Below, in pieces: positions 60,099 to 64,000 of a stretch of DNA of 64,000 nucleotides. Source of the stretch: Tabrizicola_A sp044377735. Its GTDB lineage: Bacteria; Pseudomonadota; Alphaproteobacteria; Rhodobacterales; Rhodobacteraceae. The position numbers and the translations under genes are program-made. Position 1 is the stretch's first letter; each line of letters begins with the position of its first letter. The notes beneath the pieces are model-generated. The model did not search any database, had not been told where the DNA came from, and worked only from the letters and a program-made list of their open reading frames with translations. Location of the stretch: positions 4,354 to 68,353 of the forward strand of contig JBILYK010000007.1 in the NCBI GenBank assembly GCA_044377735.1, written 5' to 3'.

Positions 60099-61331
60099 TC
60101 AGACCTTCATATCTACGCCAAGATGTTTTGCCACCGTGAAGATGTCCTTGTCGCCACGTCCACACATGTTCATCACGATGATATGGTCCTTGGGCAGGGT
60201 CGGGGCGATCTTCATCACATGGGCCAAGGCATGGCTTGGCTCCAGCGCGGGGATGATGCCTTCCAGCTTGCAGCACAGCTGGAACGCCTCAAGCGCTTCG
60301 GCATCGGTGATCGAGACATATTTCGCCCGGCCGATGTCATGCAGCCAAGAGTGTTCGGGCCCAATGCCAGGATAATCAAGACCGGCAGAGATCGAGAAGC
60401 CCTCCAGAATCTGGCCGTCAGGGTCTTGCAGAAGATAGGTGCGGTTGCCATGCAGCACACCAGGACGCCCGCCGGTCAGGCTTGCGCAATGCTGCATTCG
60501 GTCGTCCACGCCCTTGCCGCCGGCCTCAACCCCGATGATGTTCACCGAAGGATCATCAAGGAAGGGGTAGAACAGGCCCATGGCGTTCGATCCGCCGCCG
60601 ATGGCGGCCACGACGGTATCGGGAAGGCGGCCTTTGCCTTCGTGTTCTTCCATCTGCCATCGCACCTCTTTGCCGATGATCGACTGAAAGTCACGCACCA
60701 TGGCCGGATAGGGATGCGGACCAGCCACCGTGCCGATGCAATAGAAGGTATCGCGCACATTGGTGACCCAATCGCGCAGCGCGTCGTTCATCGCGTCCTT
60801 CAGCGTGCCCCGACCCGAGGTGACCGGGATCACCTCGGCACCGAGAAGTTTCATGCGAAAGACGTTTGGCGCCTGACGCTCGACGTCATGCGCGCCCATA
60901 TAGACGATGCATTTCAGCCCGAACTTGGCACAGACCGTGGCGGTGGCCACCCCGTGCTGGCCCGCGCCGGTTTCGGCGATGATCCGGGTCTTGCCCATGC
61001 GGCGGGCAAGGATGATCTGTCCCAGAACATTGTTGATCTTATGCGCGCCGGTGTGGTTCAGCTCGTCGCGCTTCATATAGACCTTGGCACCGCCAAGATG
61101 GTCGGTCACTCGTTCTGCAAAGTAAAGCGGCGAGGGACGGCCGACGTAGTGCTTCCACAGATTGTCCATCTCGGCCCAGAAGGTCGGGTCGGTCTTGGCA
61201 TGTTCATAGCGCGCCTCGAGGTCGAGGATCAGCGGCATCAGGGTCTCAGACACGAACCGCCCGCCGAACTGGCCAAAACGCCCGGCCTCATCCGGCCCTG
61301 TCATGTAGCTGTTCAACCCGTCCTCGGCCAT
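60099..61331 (-). CDS. trpB: tryptophan synthase beta chain
   Basis: The 410-aa PLP enzyme joins indole and serine to make tryptophan. The PLP lysine is in LNHTGAHKINNVLGQ, with ETGAGQHGVATATV, GGGSNAMGLFYPF (phosphate-binding glycine loop) and a C-terminal CGRGDKDIFT. GGGGGAGATGGGCC precedes the ATG at 61331. No trpA or trpF lies next to it in this window. Confidence 0.97.
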   Translation of the reverse strand: MAEDGLNSYMTGPDEAGRFGQFGGRFVSETLMPLILDLEARYEHAKTDPTFWAEMDNLWKHYVGRPSPLYFAERVTDHLGGAKVYMKRDELNHTGAHKINNVLGQIILARRMGKTRIIAETGAGQHGVATATVCAKFGLKCIVYMGAHDVERQAPNVFRMKLLGAEVIPVTSGRGTLKDAMNDALRDWVTNVRDTFYCIGTVAGPHPYPAMVRDFQSIIGKEVRWQMEEHEGKGRLPDTVVAAIGGGSNAMGLFYPFLDDPSVNIIGVEAGGKGVDDRMQHCASLTGGRPGVLHGNRTYLLQDPDGQILEGFSISAGLDYPGIGPEHSWLHDIGRAKYVSITDAEALEAFQLCCKLEGIIPALEPSHALAHVMKIAPTLPKDHIIVMNMCGRGDKDIFTVAKHLGVDMKV

Positions 61332-61426
61332 GGCCCATCTCCCCCTGTGACTTGGGATTGGATGTAGCGCCCTTCTCGGCTCGGGGAAAGGGGGGCCGTC
61401 TGCCCCCCTCGACGCTTTGCGTCTCA

Positions 61427-61455
61427 CCCCCCGAGGATATTTGGGCCGCATTGAA
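61427..61455. repeat. interspersed GAGGATATTTGGGCC repeat
   Basis: CCCCCCGAGGATATTTGGGC and the next bases match the reverse-strand repeat at 5157-5188 (GGGGAGTATTTGGGCC). It sits between trpB and pyrD and could act as a terminator of pyrD. Confidence 0.6.
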
Positions 61456-61470
61456 GGCGGAACGGGGAGA

Positions 61471-62532
61471 TTAGAGCCAAATGTCGCGATTGGTGCCGGT
61501 GGCTTCTGTCACGCTGGCATAGCCGTCACGGGCCAAAAGCGCATCAAGCCCGCGGGCAATGTCGGTGACGAGGGACAGCCCGCCATAGACGAGTGCCGAA
61601 TAAAGCTGCACCGCCGAAGCCCCGGCGCGGATCTTGGCATAGGCCTCATCTGCATTTGAGATGCCGCCGACCCCGATCAGCGGCAGTTTGCCCTCGGTCA
61701 GCTGCGAGAGTTGGGCAAGGACGCGGGTGGATTTTTCAAAGAGCGGCGCGCCAGAAAGTCCGCCCGCCTCATCGCGGTGGGTGGAGGCCAGACCGCTGCG
61801 CGACAGAGTGGTGTTGGTGGCGATCACCGCATCGATGCCGGTGGCCAGTGCAACTTCGGCCAGTTGTGCCAGTTCATCCGTGTTCAGATCGGGCGCGATT
61901 TTCAGGAAGATCGGGATCGGTTGGCTTAAGCCTGCGCGGGTTTCCATGACGCCTTGCAATAGGGCCGACAGGGCCGCTGGCCCCTGCAACTCGCGCAGCT
62001 TTTCGGTGTTGGGCGAGGAGACGTTCACCGTTGCAAAGTCGACATGCGGGCCGCAGACCGCAAGCACGCGCGCGAAATCGGCGGCGCGGTCGGTGCTGGT
62101 TTTGTTGGCCCCAAGGTTCAGACCCACCGGCACCGCGCCGCGCGGATGCGCCGCGAGCCGAGTGGCGATCACCGCTGCACCCTCATTGTTGAAGCCAAAG
62201 CGGTTGATCACCGCGCGGTCTTCGGTCAGGCGAAAGAGCCGGGGCTTGGGGTTGCCGGGCTGCGGCAGCGGAGTGGCCGCGCCAACCTCGACAAAGCCGA
62301 AGCCCGATTGCACCAAGGCACCAAGCGCGGTGGCGTTCTTGTCGTACCCAGCCGCAAGGCCGATGGGGTTGAGCAAGCTGAGCCCGGCGACCGTAGTGGC
62401 CAAGCGGCTTGAGCGCAGCGGGCCGGGACGGGGGGCAAGGCCCGCCCGCAGCGCGAGAAGGGACAGGCCGTGCGCGCGTTCGGGATCAAAGCGGTGGAGC
62501 AGGGCGAGGCCCAGGCGTTCGGTTGGGGTCAA
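61471..62532 (-). CDS. pyrD: dihydroorotate dehydrogenase (quinone), class 2
   Basis: The 353-aa FMN enzyme oxidises dihydroorotate in pyrimidine synthesis, using quinone. Motifs are NPIGLAAGYDKNATALGALV, FGFVEVGAATPLPQPGNPKP, RLFRLTEDRAVINRFGFNNE, VNVSSPNTEKLR (catalytic Ser) and LPLIGVGGISN. The N-terminal TPTERLGLALLHRFDPERAH is the class 2 membrane-associated extension. The start is read as TTG 62532, overlapping the stop of the DUF952 gene; no ATG fits. Confidence 0.94.
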   Translation of the reverse strand: MTPTERLGLALLHRFDPERAHGLSLLALRAGLAPRPGPLRSSRLATTVAGLSLLNPIGLAAGYDKNATALGALVQSGFGFVEVGAATPLPQPGNPKPRLFRLTEDRAVINRFGFNNEGAAVIATRLAAHPRGAVPVGLNLGANKTSTDRAADFARVLAVCGPHVDFATVNVSSPNTEKLRELQGPAALSALLQGVMETRAGLSQPIPIFLKIAPDLNTDELAQLAEVALATGIDAVIATNTTLSRSGLASTHRDEAGGLSGAPLFEKSTRVLAQLSQLTEGKLPLIGVGGISNADEAYAKIRAGASAVQLYSALVYGGLSLVTDIARGLDALLARDGYASVTEATGTNRDIWL

Positions 62533-62867
62533 ATCACGCCCTCGGGAAAGATATGGCCCGCCGCACCAAGCGGCAGGGATTTGTCCCAGACCACTTCGGA
62601 CAGGCTGAGCGCGCGGTAAAGATGCGGGAACAGCGCGCCGCCGCGCGAGGGCTCCCATTTCAGCGCCGGGCCAAGGGTATTGGCCTCGCACGCGACGAGA
62701 ACAAGATCGCTGTCGTTGGCGAACCATTTCGCGGCCGTCTCTGCCACTTGGCTGGCAGTGGAGAAATGGATGAAGTCATCGGCCAGATCAATCGCCGCGC
62801 CGCGGGTCTGGCCTGCGGTGCGGAAGGCATCCCATTCGGGGCGGCGGAAGATCTTGTAGATCAGCAT
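62529..62867 (-). CDS. DUF952 family protein
   Basis: The 112-aa product starts MLIYKIFRRPEWDAF and has DDFIHFSTASQVAETAAKWF and LKWEPSRGGALFPHLYRALS, the DUF952 pattern. The family resembles ADP-ribosyltransferase-like or glutathione-related small proteins, but its function is open. AGGTGAACCCC precedes the ATG at 62867. Coupled to pyrD by a 4-base overlap. Confidence 0.93.
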   Translation of the reverse strand: MLIYKIFRRPEWDAFRTAGQTRGAAIDLADDFIHFSTASQVAETAAKWFANDSDLVLVACEANTLGPALKWEPSRGGALFPHLYRALSLSEVVWDKSLPLGAAGHIFPEGVI

Positions 62868-62988
62868 GGGGTTCACCTGCCCCAAGCCGGGGCGGGGGTC
62901 AAGCCCGCGCGCATCTGGAGCTGGGGGCAGTTTTCACGGGGCACAAGGCTTGAGCCTGCTCGGCGGGGATGCTATCTAGCACCTCAGC

Positions 62989-63062
62989 GCGGGTGTTGTG
63001 TAATGGTAAGACCTTAGCCTTCCAAGCTAAAGACACGGGTTCGATTCCCGTCACCCGCTCCA
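62989..63062 (+). tRNA. tRNA-Gly (anticodon TCC)
   Basis: GCGGGTG and CACCCGC form the acceptor stem (62989-62995 with 63052-63058), and the anticodon loop is CTTCCAA, giving TCC. The T-arm reads CGGGTTCGATTCCCG. CCA is encoded (63060-63062). It reads GGA and GGG. Confidence 0.97.
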
Positions 63063-63452
63063 AATCATTTGCCTGCAGCATCGATTTCTACAGTTAACCC
63101 ACTGAAAAATATGAAATCACTGAGGATTCGCAGCCTCTCTTCCAGAGTCTAGATCACATTTCAAACCAAAACTGTCCCATGCATTTACAGACGACGCGGC
63201 TTCTTTTTCTCTCGCACAGGGTTCCGAATGATCTTCTGGACCACTGCGACATCGACGGGACTGTGCAAGGGTTGAAGGCTAAATCAGCTTCTGTGGCCAA
63301 AGTCCGGTCCCTCATGGCAGCGGCGAAACTGGAAGAATACTGGTACCAACTGCGGGCAGATAACGCCCATCTGCCCGGTGTCCATTGGCTGAAAGCAGTG
63401 GGGGGATCGCATCGTACTTTGGCTGCTCAAACCGGTGGGCATGATCTCGGTC
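63063..63452. other. intergenic region after tRNA-Gly, no convincing gene
   Basis: A 158-codon plus-strand frame crosses here (63179-63655), but it runs into the channel gene on the other strand. Its composition looks random and it has no recognisable domain. Downstream flanks of tRNA genes are common integration sites, but I see no attachment repeat or integrase. Confidence 0.5.
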
Positions 63453-63875
63453 CTAGTCCTTGCCTCTGGCAACCCTGCTGGCAATTTCAGAGACCATTTC
63501 ATCGCTTAGGCCAAACTCCGATTGTAGCCTTTGCAAGAGTTGATCCTCTTTCATCTCAACCTGACCATCTGAAAGGGCTTCTCGCAACTGCTGTTCGTAA
63601 AGCACTTTTTTTCTGGCCAATTGATTGGCAAAGGACGTCGCGACGATACCGCTGAAGATTGCCAAGGTTGCAATGCCCAAGAAGGCAGTGACGATTGCAA
63701 TGGCTTTCCCGATGGGCGTGATCGGCGAGACATCGCCATAGCCCACCGTGGTGAGCGTGATCACTGACCAGTAAATTGCATGGGGAATCGATGCCAGTTT
63801 CTCGGGCTGAACCGCCGCTTCCGCGTAATACATCAACGCGGAACTCACCACGATGGCGATGGACAGCAGATACAA
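63453..63875 (-). CDS. K+ channel pore protein, probably 5'-truncated
   Basis: The 140-aa frame has a membrane helix (LLSIAIVVSSALMYYAE), pore region with the K+ selectivity filter TVGYGD (TLTTVGYGDVSPITPIGK), a second helix (AIAIVTAFLGIATLAIFSGI) and a charged tail with EDQLLQRLQSEFGLSDEMVS. The sequence just upstream (LLSRFSVELGGAVLYLLS) continues channel-like, but a TGA stops it within about 13 codons, and only TTG 63875 can start it. A 7-G run lies nearby. It may be a decayed voltage-gated channel or a short two-helix channel; sequence beyond 64000 is not visible. Confidence 0.7.
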   Translation of the reverse strand: MYLLSIAIVVSSALMYYAEAAVQPEKLASIPHAIYWSVITLTTVGYGDVSPITPIGKAIAIVTAFLGIATLAIFSGIVATSFANQLARKKVLYEQQLREALSDGQVEMKEDQLLQRLQSEFGLSDEMVSEIASRVARGKD

Positions 63876-64000
63876 AACAGCCCCCCCAAGTTCAACAGAA
63901 AATCGGCTAAGTAATTGAATTCACTTGTGGCGATTTCTGGAATTGCCACAACAACAGGCGGTTCAAGCAGGCTTTGAGACGTCCAGGGCTTCGAAGAGGG

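Noticed and set aside
60093..61367. 424-codon frame opposite trpB
   Set aside because: trpB motifs are complete on the minus strand; the plus frame has no motif.
63063..63452. Integrated element next to tRNA-Gly
   Set aside because: No integrase and no direct repeat of the tRNA 3' end was found within the window.
63179..63655. 158-codon plus-strand frame after tRNA-Gly
   Set aside because: Composition looks random, no domain, no ribosome-binding site, and its end overlaps the K+ channel filter region on the other strand.
1..64000. CRISPR array or cas genes
   Set aside because: No set of regularly spaced direct repeats and no cas motif was seen.

Overview
This 64 kb window is chromosomal DNA from a GC-rich alphaproteobacterium of the Rhodobacterales (Rhodobacteraceae/Paracoccaceae, Rhodobacter/Gemmobacter-like). 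The placement rests on gene content: an NAD-dependent fdsGBA-fdhD-fdsD formate dehydrogenase, panB-panC, an LdtR-type MarR regulator, SdhE, DUF6638/DUF1523 proteins, and interspersed repeats built around GAGTATTTGG and GAGGATATTTGGGCC, a style common in Rhodobacteraceae intergenic regions. No rRNA, phage, transposase or CRISPR array is visible. There is one tRNA, Gly(TCC).

Layout: 1-4550 holds the 3' part of a TIGR02302/DUF4175 membrane protein, a tiny membrane ORF and pheT. 4551-5262 holds a decayed GMC oxidoreductase and repeats. 5275-12512 (minus) is a coherent cluster of unknown function: a coiled-coil protein, an unknown protein, an AAA+ ATPase, a DUF6638 protein, a small membrane protein and DUF1523. 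It is interrupted by a DUF559 endonuclease-like gene lying inside 41-bp perfect inverted repeats. 12695-14370 is panB-panC. 14524-19569 holds a cupin, an L,D-transpeptidase, creatinase and copper-handling proteins. 19690-22713 is a ModE-like regulator with modABC. 22717-24027 holds a GST and a zinc-ribbon protein. 24143-31037 is the molybdenum formate dehydrogenase operon with its LysR gene. 31293-35232 is S49 peptidase, zinc ribbon, SDR and uvrC. 35277-37812 is PPK2, a GST and a Phd-Doc module. 37882-39837 is parE.

39848-40716 is a low-GC two-gene islet (DUF2188 plus a protein with a nucleoside-deoxyribosyltransferase/TIR-like look). 41104-44368 holds a small lysine-rich protein, DUF1007 with a NicO metal exporter, and a MATE pump. 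44376-50976 holds aspartate aminotransferase, sdhE, ldtR, acyl-CoA ligase, an EamA transporter, thymidine kinase and a CII-like HTH protein. 51016-55771 holds a DEAD-box helicase, a giant DUF2339 membrane protein and DUF2237. 55750-59914 is an accessory stretch: DUF2975 with an Xre regulator, a secreted protein, two duplicated membrane-anchored LuxR regulators with a secreted partner and a truncated copy of that partner, and an acidic tandem-repeat exported protein. 60099-63875 holds trpB, pyrD, DUF952, tRNA-Gly and a K+ channel pore fragment.

Functional links: modABC supplies molybdate needed by the formate dehydrogenase a few kilobases away, and FdhD sulfurates its cofactor. The strongest candidates for undescribed biology are the DUF559 gene in its inverted-repeat unit with related palindromes elsewhere, the AAA+/coiled-coil/DUF6638 operon, the DUF2188 plus deoxyribosyltransferase/TIR-like pair, and the duplicated membrane-LuxR locus. 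All functional statements come from reading the sequence and family knowledge; no database search was run.
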